Positions 1 through 11,739 of a DNA stretch of 64,000 nucleotides are shown piece after piece. Made by a program: the position numbers and the translations under genes. Location of the stretch: assembly GCF_907164915.1 (NCBI RefSeq), contig NC_061868.1:45445689-45509688 (forward strand). The letters are read 5' to 3'. This stretch comes from Impatiens glandulifera (lineage: Eukaryota > Streptophyta > Magnoliopsida > Ericales > Balsaminaceae). Each line of letters starts with the position of its first letter. The first letter of the stretch is position 1. The notes below the pieces were generated by a model. It saw nothing but the letters and a program-made list of their open reading frames with translations. It ran no database searches and was not told the DNA's origin.

Positions 1-966
1 CTTAAATAAAAATTAAAAAAAAATTATTCATTTTATTTTTGTTTATCTTAAAAAAAAAATTACAAAAACATTACAAGGAAACATAAACTAACCAGGGAAA
101 AAAAAATTAATTAATAAACAAAAGAGAAAAATTAATTAATTAATAAAAAATATATTTAATTAATAAATATATAAATTTTAAAGAAAATAACTCAGTTTAT
201 TATGTTTAAAGATCGGCCAATTCTGTAGATTATATACAATTTAAAATAAAAGAACTTTTATTAGTTTATTCATATAAATAAGCTTTTTATCTAAATATAT
301 TTTATTTAAATTAAATATTTGAAAAATATTTGTTTCATTAAAATTCATATCAACATGAAGACAATATTTAATATATTTGTTTAGATATAATATGAAAGAT
401 AAGGATAAAGAAAGTTTTTATTTTCTTTCTTTCTAGTCATTCTTCTATTTAAATAGTTTAATAGTTATTTGAAAGCTAAGTGAAGAATATGAATATTGAA
501 CTTGCTAGTTTTACAAAAAGGTAAAAATATAAGGTAATAACAGTTAAAAAAAAATGTATAATAAATGAATTTTAATAGTAAATTTTCATACTAATTTTAA
601 TCTAATTGGATAATTGCAATAATTCATGCAACGTGTCATGGATGAGACTTGAGATTTTGTTCGGGATTTTATTCACTGTACTATTTTAAGTTATTGTTTT
701 CGATTTTATAAGGTACTTTTTTTTTTTAATTAGAAAAAGGTAAGAAGATAATGCTTTAGATTATCAATTTCTGATATTTATATTCATCTCTTAGGCACTT
801 TGGATTATCAATTATCCATTAAATATGTTTCCTAAACCGCAATCAAGTTATAAATTCAACTCCCTTTATAATTTTTATAATTAATATATATATATATAGT
901 TAATATAAAAATTAAGAAATTAATAATAAATATTAAATACAAAAAATAATAAAATTATTATAACAA
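1..966. other. AT-rich intergenic DNA with a relic of a duplicated promoter flank
   Basis: No coding frame of note is present. The stretch is poly-A/T and TA-rich. From about 300 to 720 it resembles the DNA lying 0.5-1.7 kb upstream of the oxidoreductase copies at 7296-8469 and 23931-25099; the clearest match is at 610-700. Confidence 0.6.
600..725 (-). repeat. Third copy of the oxidoreductase upstream segment
   Basis: The core TGCAATAATTCATGCAAC recurs at about 9725 and 26710, followed each time by a similar run (a TTTTGT motif, then TGTACTATTTTA). In those two places it lies about 1.25 and 1.6 kb upstream of a minus-strand oxidoreductase start. Here it would belong to a gene left of the window edge. 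Confidence 0.6.
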
Positions 967-2300
967 TCATAAGTGGTCGGGCGGTTTAATGGTTGTTGGC
1001 GAGCATTTAAACATTTGAGGTCTCGAGACGAAGGTCGAGAGGTGGGTAGGGATGACAATGGGGCGGAATGCATTTAACATCCCCGCCCCGTTCGGTTTTT
1101 TTCGGTTTTGGGGAATCCCGCGGGACACCGTTAATAAAAATTTTAAAAATAAATAAATAAATATTATATAAACGAATTTTTTAATATAATATATATTATA
1201 ATATATTACAATTTTATATTATTATAAAATATAGTAAATAAATAAATATATTGGTGATTTAATATATTTAATTATGTTTATGGTGTTCGGAGTAGATTCG
1301 GAGTGAAATCGGGGCGGGTATGGGCGGGAGACACAAATACCATCCCTGCCCATCCCCGTTCGGTTTCGGGGAAAAACCAATCCAAACGGGACAATTCGGT
1401 TCGGTTTTTGCGGGGCGGTTTCAGATTGTCATCCCTAGCTAGTGGTGGGTGGTTTGTCAAGTGTGAGGTCGGAATTAGTGGTTGATATGACGAACATTTA
1501 AAAGTATAAAGTCACGAGATGTAGTTCGGGTGGTTGATGGTTTGTCAAGTGTGAGGTCGGAATTAATGGTTGGTTGACGAGTATTTGAAAGTATAAAGTC
1601 ACGGGATGGAATTCGGGTGGTGGGTGGTTTGTCAAATATGAGGTCAGAATTAGTGGTTGATATGACAAACATTTGAAAGTATAAAGTCACGAGATGGAAT
1701 TCGGGTGGTGGTGGTTTGTCGAGTGTGGGGTCGGAACTAGTGGTTGGTTTGACGAGCATTTGAAAATGGGTGAGGTCACGAGATGGAGGTTGGGTGGTAA
1801 GTGGTTTGTCGAGTCTGAGGTTGGAATTAATGGTTGTTTGGCAAACATTTGAAAGTGTGAGGTCGTGAGATGGAGGTGGGGTGGTGGTTAGTGGTTTGTC
1901 GAGTGTGAGGTAGAATTATTGGTAGGTTTGACGAACATTTAAAAGTGTGAGGTCACGAGATGAATGTCGAGTGGTGGTTAGTGGTTTGTCAAGTGTGAGG
2001 TTAGAATTAATGGTTGGTTAGATGAATGTCGGGTGGTTGTTAATTCGTTGCTACATGTACAGGTACTACCTCACTACTTGTATTCCACTCATAAAGTGAC
2101 ACCTATACACAAAAGTAAAGAATCACATCTCTCATTTGTTAATTTTTTTCTCTTTGCACATGTAGCACTTTCTTAATGGATACATGCACTATCATTATAT
2201 GTAGCATTGAACAAACCGTTAGTGGTTTGTCGAGTGTGAGGTTATAATTAGTGGTTGGAAAGCCAATCATATGAGTTGAGATTGGTGTGTGATGGCGGTT
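967..2300. repeat. Minisatellite with an ~88-bp unit, interrupted by a MITE
   Basis: The phrase GGTTTGTC followed by (A/G)AGTGTGAGGT begins near 1451, 1539, 1626, 1713, 1803, 1893 and 1983, giving periods of 87-90 bp, with one further copy at 2224. Each unit also holds 'AACATTTGAAAGT' and 'GTCACGAGATGGA'. A diverged unit at about 970-1047 sits on the other side of the inserted MITE, so the array originally began there. Frames open across it are a by-product of the repeat and not genes. Confidence 0.85.
1049..1435. mobile_element. MITE-like element with GGGATGACAAT terminal inverted repeats
   Basis: The left end reads GGGATGACAAT and the right end reads ATTGTCATCCC, its exact complement. Both are flanked by TA, consistent with a 2-bp target duplication. 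The interior is GC-rich near both ends (GGGGCGG and CCGCCCC stretches) and AT-rich in the middle. It is about 387 bp, has no coding capacity, and sits inside the 88-bp minisatellite. The superfamily is uncertain; a TA duplication suggests a Tc1/mariner or similar class. Confidence 0.65.
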
Positions 2301-2453
2301 TGCAGAACCTGATGTAATAATTCAAAACATAAAAAGAACCCTTTTAATTGAAACAAGCAAAATCAAGAAAACCCAACACTTTATTTTAACATAAATAGGA
2401 TTGAGTAGCCATTAGTTTATTATCAGTCCTTATTTCAAACTTCAAATTGGGAT

Positions 2454-3666
2454 TCAATTACCAACTTCAACCTCTTCAAAGCCATTATCAATGGAAGTTT
2501 TAATAGCATCAAGAACCAGCTGAGTCTTCCTACTGTAAATCGGCCATTTCTTCTCAGGCTTCGAACCACCTTTCACAGCCGCAACCAACCGAGATAACTC
2601 CATCACCATAATCACTTCCTGCGGAAACTCCGTCGTCACAATATGCTCGCTAGGAGCCGGCTCACATCCCGTCACTAAGTCGGTAAATCCAGTTTCCGAC
2701 GCAACTGTAAATGAAGCCTTCTCCTCTTCCAAAGGAATCACAAAGTCGTTCACATGCAAAGTACCATTCGTTCCAACTGCAGTTATGCCCACAGTCAAAC
2801 TGGACAGGAATGAACAATGGAAGCTAGCCACTTTCCCGTCTTCCCAATACAACGAAGCTCCGCAAGCTAAGATCACGCCTGCTTCATTGATAACAGGTTT
2901 CTCCGAGGCTATGACTGTTTTAGGAAGCTCAAAGTTAGCCGCCCATAGGACAGCCCTTGTACAGTACCAACCGATGTCTCCAAGAGCACCGAGAGCATCA
3001 AGATCTGGCTTCACTCGGATGTCGTTTTTCAGGAAATCCGGTTTTACCGCGAATGTGAAGACGCTGTGCACCTGTTACAGTTAGAACCACAATCTGAATG
3101 AAAGCTACGTACGAATTGAAAAACAGTAAGTAATCCCAATCCTGTCTATAATCATCATATAACACTGTAATGAAATCATTCGTAATTATCAATTGATTGA
3201 TTACCTTTTTAAGCTGACCAAAACGCAGGGGATCGTCGAGGAATTGTCTCATCTTAGCAGTGCGAGGATTATGCATCCACATTGTAGAATCCATGAACTG
3301 AACGCCGCTTTCTTCGCAGGCTTGCAGAATGAGGTCGAGTTCCTTAACATTAAGAGCGACAGGCTTCTCGAGGAGGATGTGCTTCTTCTTCTTTGCGGCA
3401 AGGACTGCCCAGCGTACATGCAGACTTGTCGGAAGAGGAATGTAGACGACGTCCACATCTGGATCGTCTAGGACGGCTTCGTAAGTTCCGTAAGCCTTGG
3501 CGCCGGCAGGGAAACTGTTATCGGAGGCGAATAAGGTTGCCTTCTCCTGCGATCGGCTGCCGACGGCGTGGATTATTGCGCCTGGAGCAATGTTTATGGC
3601 CCTAGATAACTTGCGAGCTATATTGGCACATCCTAAGATGCCGAATCGGATTGGATTTTCCGCCAT
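2454..3666 (-). CDS. Gfo/Idh/MocA family oxidoreductase, copy 1
   Basis: Two coding exons, 3666-3205 and 3071-2454, join in phase 0 across a 133-bp intron (GTAATC donor, AACAG acceptor) to give 359 aa. The N-terminal Rossmann fold starts with the dinucleotide motif GILGCANIA (residues 9-17). The family's EKPVALN motif, whose Lys is the usual catalytic/binding residue, is at 100-106. The C-terminal alpha/beta dimerisation domain is complete. It resembles the Arabidopsis At4g09670-type proteins, cytosolic NAD(P)-dependent oxidoreductases whose substrate is generally unproven. Two close paralogues lie at 7296-8469 and 23931-25099 on the same strand. This copy differs most in its second exon and its upstream DNA does not match the other two for long. 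Start chosen: the ATG of MAENPIRFG, shared by all three. Confidence 0.93.
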
Positions 3667-5275
3667 GGATGAAGGTTAGCTTAGATAACGAATGGATGTG
3701 CAGAGACACGGGAGAGATGAAACAGGCGAAGAACCGTTATAAATTATATATATATATATATATTAATTATGATTTAGTAAATATATCTCTTTGAAAAAAT
3801 TAATATATATATAAACTAATAAAAAGGTACTAATATAATATAGTTATCTTTTTCAATTTTATATATTTATTAAATAAATATTTATTATTTTTTTCCACTT
3901 TTTTTATTATTTATTAATTAATAAATTTATTTTCCTTTTTTCAATAATTAATTAATTTTCCTTTTTCAATAATTAATTAATTTTTTTTTCTTATTAGTTA
4001 GTCTATTAATATATTAATATTAGTATTTGATATATAATTATTTTAATATATTTATAAAAGGCAATTGAATTAGATAATAATTTGTATTAATACATTTAAC
4101 CCCACCAAAAAAGTAATAATCAACATTATATATATATAAAAAAAATAACTCAATAATTTTGTTTACTATTATCATAAAATTAATTATAAATTAAATAGAA
4201 AGACTATTAATTTCAATTTTATTTATATTAAACAAAACAAAAAAAAATTACAAAATTATTAGAGTAAAATATAGAAAAAAATAGTATCTCAATTTTGTTT
4301 ACTACTATTATAAACTTGAATAAAAACTAAATAAAAAATAATTCATTTTATTTTTATTTATATTAAGAGAAATGATTAGTCTGTGAGAGAGAATTTTAAA
4401 AGAATGAACCATCTAGATTACCCGAAAAAATAATAAAATTTATCATTCTTCTCTCTCTTCTCACTTTTTATCTTTTTTCTCCCATAAGATAAAGTGTAAC
4501 ACATCATTCCTTCTCTCAAATTTTCTCCCCATATTCACTTCTCTAAAAAGAAAAAAAAAAGAAATTACAAAAACATATACGAATTAAGAGAAAAAAATAA
4601 TAATTAATAAATCACAAAAACATATACATTGATCAAGTTCGATGCGTACTAATTCCAGTACAGAATCACTATTAGATTCATTGTATCCTGAGAGACAGAC
4701 ATCTGCGATAAGCTCCAGTACAAACGAGAGACGATGAATCTGTTTTAAGAAAAATGTGTTAAGCTCATGACTCGAATCAACATCTAATTCGGTGATTTCG
4801 TTCTTTATATATTTTATTTTATTTATTTGTAACCTCATATATATATATATGAAAAATGATATAGAGCGCGAATGCCCCAAGGATGCCTACTTGGGGACAG
4901 AGTGAAATTTAAAAAAAAAAAAAAAAATTATCTCTCTTTCTCTTTCACTAATTAATTAATTTATCTCTCTCATCTCTAGCTAATTAATTTATTTAAACAC
5001 TAAATTTTAAACCTAAACACTAAATCTTAAACCGTTTAGGGTTAATGTTTAGGGTTTAGGGTTTAAGGTTTAAAGTTTAAGATTTAGAGTTTAAGGTTTA
5101 TGAATTAGGATTTAGAGTTTAGGGTTTAGGATTTATGTTTTATTTAAACATATTATTAAAATATTTAATGTGAGAGTTTGTTGTAATTGTTGAGTTATTT
5201 TAATGAGAGATAATAAATATTAAAGAAATGAGTAAAATAATAATAGTGAGAATATGGATAAATGAGATAAATTAG
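3667..5275. other. AT-rich intergenic DNA upstream of copy 1
   Basis: Homopolymer A/T runs, TA repeats (about 3747-3765) and CT-rich stretches (about 4440-4530). A TATA-like run on the minus strand near 3750 lies about 85 bp upstream of copy 1. A short inverted pair of CT-rich and GA-rich blocks (about 4925-4980 and 5925-5985) hints at an older element around the one at 5276-5907, but its ends are not clear. No gene seen. Confidence 0.5.
5030..5150. repeat. Degenerate telomere-like repeats
   Basis: Some ten imperfect copies of the plant telomere-like heptamer (TTTAGGG, with TTTAAGG and TTTAGAG variants) run along the plus strand. Just left of them (about 4996-5038) are complementary CCTAAAC-type motifs, so the block can fold back. 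It looks like a degenerate interstitial telomere-like tract and not a telomere. Confidence 0.5.
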
Positions 5276-5907
5276 TGGGAAAAATGTCAATTTTATCATC
5301 GAACTATAACGGAATATTTACGTATATCACTGAACTAATTTTTGTTCGTTCATACCACTGTAGTTGAACTTAATATTCATATATATCACTAGTTAACAAA
5401 AACATCTAAGTCCGTTAAGTTTTCCGTTAAATAATGACATATGTCATTTTTTATATATTATATTTTTATTCATAATTTTTAAATAATAAAACTTTTATAT
5501 TTTCAGAGACATTAATCAAATAATCTAGAAATTTTAAGAGACACTTAATTCACTTTTTTTTTAATTAATATATTTTTAATATTTATTTTTATTAACGAAT
5601 TTTATTATTTAGAAATGTTAATAAAAATAAATGTTGAAAATATATTAATTAAAAAATGTGAATTATTGTTAATGCTTCTCAAAATAATGTATAATTTGTT
5701 TGATTAATACCTTTGAAAAGGTAAATTAAGTTTTATTATTTAGAAATAGTGAATAAAAATAAATATATAATATATATTAATTTTTAAAAAATGACATGTC
5801 AATCATACATGTAATCATTTAACAGAAAACTTAACGGGTTTGAATGTTTTTGTCACAAAAATTAGTTTAATGATATACATGAATATTCAAAATTGACATT
5901 CTTTTCC
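5276..5907. mobile_element. Long-TIR element, same family as the one at 12705-13799
   Basis: The left end starts near TGGGAAAAATGTCAATTTTA and the right end is its diverged complement, ending ATTCTTTTCC. Both arms carry the phrases 'GAACTATAA', 'TATATCACT' and 'TTCATACCACT' in matching order. Flanks ATAAATTAG (5267-5275) and ATAAATTAA (5908-5916) match at 8 of 9 positions, as expected for a Mutator-type 9-bp target duplication. It is about 632 bp with no gene, only AT-rich filler between the arms. Confidence 0.65.
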
Positions 5908-6110
5908 ATAAATTAATTTGTAGAGATAGAGAGAGAAATTATTTAATAAGAGGAGAGAGAAATTAATTAATAAGAGAAGCGTGTCTTAATTATTATTATA
6001 TTTTTATTTATTAATTAATTCTACATGTCGGGGCCGTATACCATCTCTCCCCGGTTGCTGTCTCCAGTATAGATATGTATCATTCCTCCCTCTATATATA
6101 TATATATTCA

Positions 6111-6130
6111 ATAACATATGGGCATCATAT

Positions 6131-6178
<48 letters not shown>

Positions 6179-6195
6179 ATGATGCCTATATGTTA
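6111..6195. repeat. Hairpin-forming palindrome with a (TA)n centre
   Basis: The left arm (6111-6137) and right arm (6169-6195) are complementary apart from a few mismatches; each contains GGCATCATATT or its complement. They flank about 30 bp of uninterrupted TA dinucleotides. Confidence 0.7.
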
Positions 6196-7295
6196 TACCA
6201 ATCATCCTGAAATTTTAGAAGGTATAACAACCCAACAAAATTAAGAATACTTCACACCATTCGATTTGTCAACATCTGCATTGTCCTCCTCTCATTTCTC
6301 TTTGTACATTGTAAACTTGTCTCTTTAAGCTCTTGTCAATGACTTCCCCTCTTCTTTCAACAGCTGCTTCAACTACATCCATAGCAAAGAACAACTCTTA
6401 TCTGTCTTTGTACTTATCTAATTTGACAGACATAGTCACATCATTATCCCTTCAAAAGTCTCTTTTTTTCATCTATGATAATCCTAAGCTTAAAAAAATT
6501 AAACAACATACATAAAATCCTAAAATAAAATGAAGAGCAATCTAGCATTTAGAACAATAGTAATAGTCTGAACCAACCTTACACAATCAATGGCATCACA
6601 AGTCTCCACCCATTTTATTCATTAATTTGGGTTAAATATGAGTTCGACTGGGTATAAATGGGATAACTTAAACTAATAAGTGACATCACTAAAAAAACAG
6701 AGATTTAAGAGCAACTAATGATCCTTAACAATGATCCTTATCGAGGTTATTAAAAAAAAAAATCAACATCTCTGAGATATTTGAGTGCAAAAGAAAAAGA
6801 AAAGGGCTAGGCTAAAGAGAGAATTTTTTTATTTTTTTCATAGAAAAGGCCATATATAACCATTGCCATGTCAGCATTTTTTAATATTTTTTTCATAGAA
6901 AAACCACATATACATTGCCATGTCAGCAATTCCAAATCAAATCAGCCACGGCAGTTCAAATGTGTAGTGTAGATGAGTAAAGATTCCAACTTGAACAATT
7001 TTTCCTTCTTCTCATTAAAAAGAATCGAAAAGCAGAAACTCCAATCAAACCCACATCAGAATGAATGAAAGCACAACAGCAAAAGATGGAAATTTTTTAT
7101 TCATGGCCGGTCATATGAGCTGAGAAATGGTCGGTGATATATGGCGGATTGCAGAAGAAGAAGAAGAAGACATTTTTTTTAAATTGAAACATAAGCAAAA
7201 GCAAGTCTGAACCCAACACACTTTATTTTAACATAATTATTAAGTAGTACCCATTAGTTCAAACTTCAAACGGCCAGCTGGAAGGATTCGATCAA
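6196..7295. other. Intergenic DNA; right part is the duplicated 3' flank of the oxidoreductase
   Basis: No convincing gene. From about 6965 to 7295 the sequence matches the 3' flank of the third oxidoreductase copy (about 23605-23930), including a shared CCAATCAAACCCAC and a GCACAACAGCAAAAGATGGA block. This places the left edge of the segmental duplication near 6965. The part between 7160 and 7295 is the likely 3' UTR of copy 2. Confidence 0.6.
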
Positions 7296-8469
7296 TTAAT
7301 TACCAACTTCAACCTCTTCAAAGCCACTCTCAATGGAAGTTTTAATAGCATCAAGAACCAGCTGAGTCTTCCTACTGTAAGTCGGCCATTTCTTCTCAGG
7401 CTTCGAACCGCTTTTCACAGCCGCAACCAACCGAGAGATCTCACACACCATACGCACTTCCTGCGGAAGCCCGGTCGTGACAATATGCTCGCTAGGAACC
7501 GGCTCACATCCCGTCATCAACTCCTTAAATCCACTTCCCGACACAACCGTAAATGAAGCCTTCTCCTCTTCAAAGGGAATCACAAAGTCGTTCACATGCA
7601 AATTACCTTTCGTTCCGAGTGCAGTTATGTCCGATGTCAAATTGGACAGGAACGAACAGTAGAAGCTAGCCACTTTCCCGTCTTCCCAATACAACGAAGC
7701 TCCGCAAGCTATGATCACGCCTGCTTCATTGATAACAGGTTTCTTCGAGGCTATGACTGTTTTAGGAAGCTCAAAGTTAGTCGTCCATAGGACAGCCCTC
7801 GTACAGTACCAACCGATGTCTCCAAGAGCACCGAGACCATCAAGATCTGGCTTCACTCGGATGTCGTTTTCCAGGAAATCCGGTTTTACCGCGAATGTGA
7901 AGAAGCTATGTACCTGTTGCAAGTAATTAGTAAGTTAGATATTACTGAAAGTCTGAAATGAAATCATCTCACTCAGTCATAATTCGTTATAATCAATTCG
8001 TTGTTACCGTCTTAAGCTGACCAAATCGCAAGGGATCGTCGAGGAACTGTCTCATCTTAGCAGTGCGAGGATTATGCACCCACATGGTAGCATCCATGAA
8101 CTGAACGCCGTTTTCTTGGCAGGCTTCGAGAATGAGGTCGAGCTCCTTAACATTAAGAGCGACCGGCTTCTCGAGGAGGATGTGCTTCTTCTTCTGTGCG
8201 GCTAGGACTGCCCAGCGTACATGCAGACTTGTCGGAAGAGGAATGTAGACGACGTCCACATCTGGGTCGTCTAGGACGGCTTCGTAAGTTCCGTAAGCCT
8301 TGGCGCCGGCGGGGAAACTGTTGTCGGAGGCGAATAAGGTCGCTTTCTCCTGAGATCGGCTGCCGACGGCGTGGATTACTGCGCCTGGAGCAATGTTTAT
8401 GGCCCTTGATAGCTTGCGAGCTATATCAGCACATCCTAAGATGCCGAATCGGATGGGATTTTCCGCCAT
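7296..8469 (-). CDS. Gfo/Idh/MocA family oxidoreductase, copy 2
   Basis: Exons 8469-8008 and 7913-7296 join in phase 0 at the same codon as in copies 1 and 3 (donor GTAACA, acceptor CAACAG), giving 359 aa. It has the Rossmann motif GILGCADIA at 9-17, EKPVALN at 100-106 and a full C-terminal domain. It is closest to copy 3: both read ADIA and AQKKKHILLEKP, and their non-coding flanks align on both sides. Distinct residues include LPQEVRMVCEISRL where copies 1 and 3 have FPQEV and VME. No frame break is present, so it is probably functional. Expected role: NAD(P)H-linked oxidoreductase, substrate unknown. Confidence 0.93.
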
Positions 8470-8557
8470 GAATGAATGAAAGGTTAGCTTAGCTTAGACA
8501 ACAAGGAAAGGATGTGATACGTGAGAAAGATGAGAGAAGACTAGTGTTATAAGCTTA

Positions 8558-8566
8558 CTTATATAG
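8558..8566 (-). promoter_or_regulatory. TATA box of oxidoreductase copy 2
   Basis: The minus strand reads CTATATAAG about 90 bp upstream of the ATG, inside a block (AAGCTTACTTATATA on the plus strand) also present upstream of copy 3. Confidence 0.55.
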
Positions 8567-9654
8567 TAATTGTTATTTAGTATTATTTCATTTCATTTTA
8601 ATTGAATTGAATTGAATTTCTTTAAATATCATTTATTTGTGTGTCTAGTTCTTGTTGTTGGAAACATTTATAATAATAATAATAATTAAATTCCTTCATT
8701 TCTTTCTCCAATCTGATTATATGTATGGTGACTTTTTTTTATTTATATTTATTGTGTTTAAGGTCATTTTTAATATATATTGAATATTAAAAAAAATAAT
8801 AATAATAAATTATTTGTGTTTCATTTGGAAACATTAAAATAATTGTTAATTTAAAATATTATTTTATTTATTTTTCAAAATATTTATAAATAAAATTCAT
8901 ATCCTAAGATAATATTTAATATATTTGATGAGAAGGGAAGATAAGATTTAATATATTTGATGATACAAAAGAGAGAATGGAAGTAAAGATTGAATTGTTC
9001 GGTATGGGTTTTCTTAAAGTAAAAAAAAAAAGTAAATATTAGTTTGTTATCAAACCGGGAATCCTATATTCATAAATTAAATTGGTAAAAATATTTATCA
9101 CTTTTTTTTCTTTTTCTAGAACATCGAAAATATGAGTAACATTATATTTAAAAACAATGATGTTTATTCTAAGTAGTTACTAATTATGGTTCAAACCAAA
9201 AGAAGGAATGAGATAAAAAAATATGAAAATGATTGATATTGTAATAATTACTGATAGCGTTTCGTTTTGGTTAAAAAGTTTATTGACATATTTGATTGGT
9301 TTATAATAAAAATTATAATGTGTTTATATGAATAAAATTAATTTTTATCATTGTTAATTTTTATCACTTTGTTTTGGCAATTAATTTTGATATATAAAAA
9401 ATTATTTGTATTAAAATTTATTAAATAAGAATTATTAAAATTATAAAATAAAATTTTAAAAAATATATAAATATATGATATGTTCACGTGAATAAAGTGT
9501 AGATATAAATAAATGATGAGAACTAATATATTTGGATAAAATAATTTATTTATTTTAAAATAAATTATATTTTGATTAAAAAATGAATGATGTGATCGAT
9601 AAGAGATTGAATTATTTGGAGATGTAACCAATTTTAAGTTTTAATTTGTTTTCT

Positions 9655-9835
9655 TTCATTTAAATAATTTAAAAGTTAAAGTTTATTTGCATACGATGAT
9701 ATGTATGTGATTACGTCAGCATAATTGCAATAATTCATGCAACTTGATGAAGGCTTCAAAATTTTGTCCGGATTTGTGATTATTATATTATATGGATTGT
9801 ACTATTTTAGTTTCATTTGTTTGTTTTGTTTTTCT
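9655..9835 (-). repeat. Conserved distal upstream segment of oxidoreductase copy 2
   Basis: Nearly identical to about 26650-26830 upstream of copy 3. The match runs through 'GCATACGATGATATGTATG', 'ACGTCAGCATAATTGC' and on to the TGTACTATTTTAGTTTC block. It survives in otherwise diverged AT-rich DNA because the duplication is fairly recent, or because it is under constraint. Confidence 0.7.
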
Positions 9836-10113
9836 TTTATGAAAACTGTCCATTGCTAAATAATTTCCATTTTATATTTGAAATATATTTATTTTAATGT
9901 ATTGTCTTTTAAAAATTTTAAAAAATAATAATAAGTAATGTGTTTTTCTGACCTACTTAATACTTGATTCTTTATTTAGGAATGTGAAAAAAAAATAAGT
10001 TATTTAATTAATGAGTTTGATTTGATAGTATTGATTTAATTGTCTAAATTGAGAAAGTATGAATTGCATGTATTAAATTAAAAATTTGAAGAAATTATAT
10101 AATAATGTCAAGT

Positions 10114-10147
<34 letters not shown>

Positions 10148-10164
10148 GGGATTAATGGTATAGG

Positions 10165-10920
10165 TTATTTAAAAAAATTATGAAAAAAAAAGATGGGTGA
10201 TAATTTTGAAAAATGGTTTTTTTGGATAAAAAATTTAAAATGTATTAATATATATATATATAATTTAAAATGTATTAATATATATAAATAAAATAAATAA
10301 TAATTTAAAATAAAGAGTATTTTAATATTTTTGTTAATAAATGGAGTGATATGACAGATGAAAGAGTGAATAAAATAATATTTAATTTGTCTCAAACCGA
10401 ATAAGCTCTAAGGATGTGTTCGAATTGAGATTATTTGAATAACTTATAAAAAATAAAAAATAAATTGGTGATAATTTTGAGAAGTTATGATTTTTTTGGT
10501 TAAAATATTTAAAAATTAAAAATATATATAAATTTAATACAAATTAATAATTTAAAATAAATTATATTTTAATATTTTTATTAATGAATTAAGTGATATA
10601 ATTAATAAGATGTAGGATGAGATGATGTTAGATTGTTTGAATTGTTTGAATAACTTAAGAGCTTGTTATTTTTTGGTTTTTTAAAAACCTTAACTCAAAT
10701 CAATTTTTCAATCAATCACTTCTCAACAATCACATCACTCATTTCATTAACTAAATTATTAAAATACCCTCTATTTTAAATTATTATTTATTATTTTATT
10801 TATATATAGCAATACACTTTAAATTTTTTTACCAAAAATAATCATTACCTTCTCAAAATCATTACCAATCATTATTTTTTTCTTCCACTATGTTTTTTCA
10901 TTAACTAAACCTATGTAATT
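10165..10920. repeat. Three copies of an AT-rich dispersed repeat, two direct and one inverted
   Basis: Blocks at about 10170-10395 and 10430-10640 share the order GATAATTTTGA, a run of TTTTTGG, TTTAAAATAAA, TTTTAATATTTTT and a TGATAT motif. The block at about 10680-10920 carries the same order as its complement. Related blocks appear at about 9530-9640, 25310-25570 and 31550-31790. Probably an old MITE-like family; ends not defined. Confidence 0.5.
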
Positions 10921-11739
10921 AGGTGTTACTTGATTTTGATTTAATTATTATAGTGTATTATCACTTGACTTGATTCTAAACTTAATAACTTTAACTAATA
11001 ATTTAATTATTTTGTTCTAATATCTTATTTATTTTAGACTTCATTCTATTATCTAGAAAGCCCACAGTGAACTTAGTCTAATAAAAAAAAATCTGTTTTT
11101 TTATTTTTACATATTTGTTTTCATTCACAATTACTATATAAAAAAAAAAAATTATTCGCTAGATGATAAAATATTAATCTATCATCCAGTAAATGGATAA
11201 TATATTAAGTACTTCATTCTAGATTATTCTGATTATGTTCATAATTAACCCGTAATCAACTTCTTATATTGTGTCTTTTTTTTTTTTCTTTTGGTAAGAT
11301 TATGCATTTTATCTCAACAGATAGTCTAATATTAAATATTTTGTTAGTTTAATTAATTTTAAGAATATTAACATTTCTTATGACACATTGAAATAAATCA
11401 TCTAATAAATATTAACTTGTTACTATTTAATTAAATGTATAAATATAATATCAAAATTCTCATTAAAAATTACTTAAAAGATTAATAAAATTATATGACT
11501 ATAAAATATAATTATTTAAAATATTAACAAAAAAAAATCCATCTTAATAAGGCATCTAAATATAAAACATTGTACTAAATATCACAAAACATACTAAATT
11601 ATAATTTTGATCGAATTTTCAATGAGATAGATATAATACAGAGTGTATAGATATACCACGAAAACTAACCACTAAACTCAAAACGGGTCTTGTTGTGTTG
11701 GGTTGTGACATGAGATAACTTAGTATAAAATATTGTTAC

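Larger units (their letters stand above)
8567..11739. other. AT-rich intergenic DNA with duplicated upstream flank and MITE-like repeats
   Basis: No gene. The first 1.3 kb (to about 9900) aligns in patches with the DNA upstream of copy 3 (25100-26890). An (AAT)n microsatellite is at about 10115-10146. The rest is A/T runs. Confidence 0.55.

Noticed and set aside
1475..1759. Minus-strand open frame of 94 codons with repeated peptide phrases
   Set aside because: It is a translation of the 88-bp minisatellite; no start context or motif and the repeats drift in frame.
4584..4880. 98-codon minus-strand frame
   Set aside because: It covers an AT-rich, repeat-bordered stretch and has no motif, no start context and no related sequence in the window.
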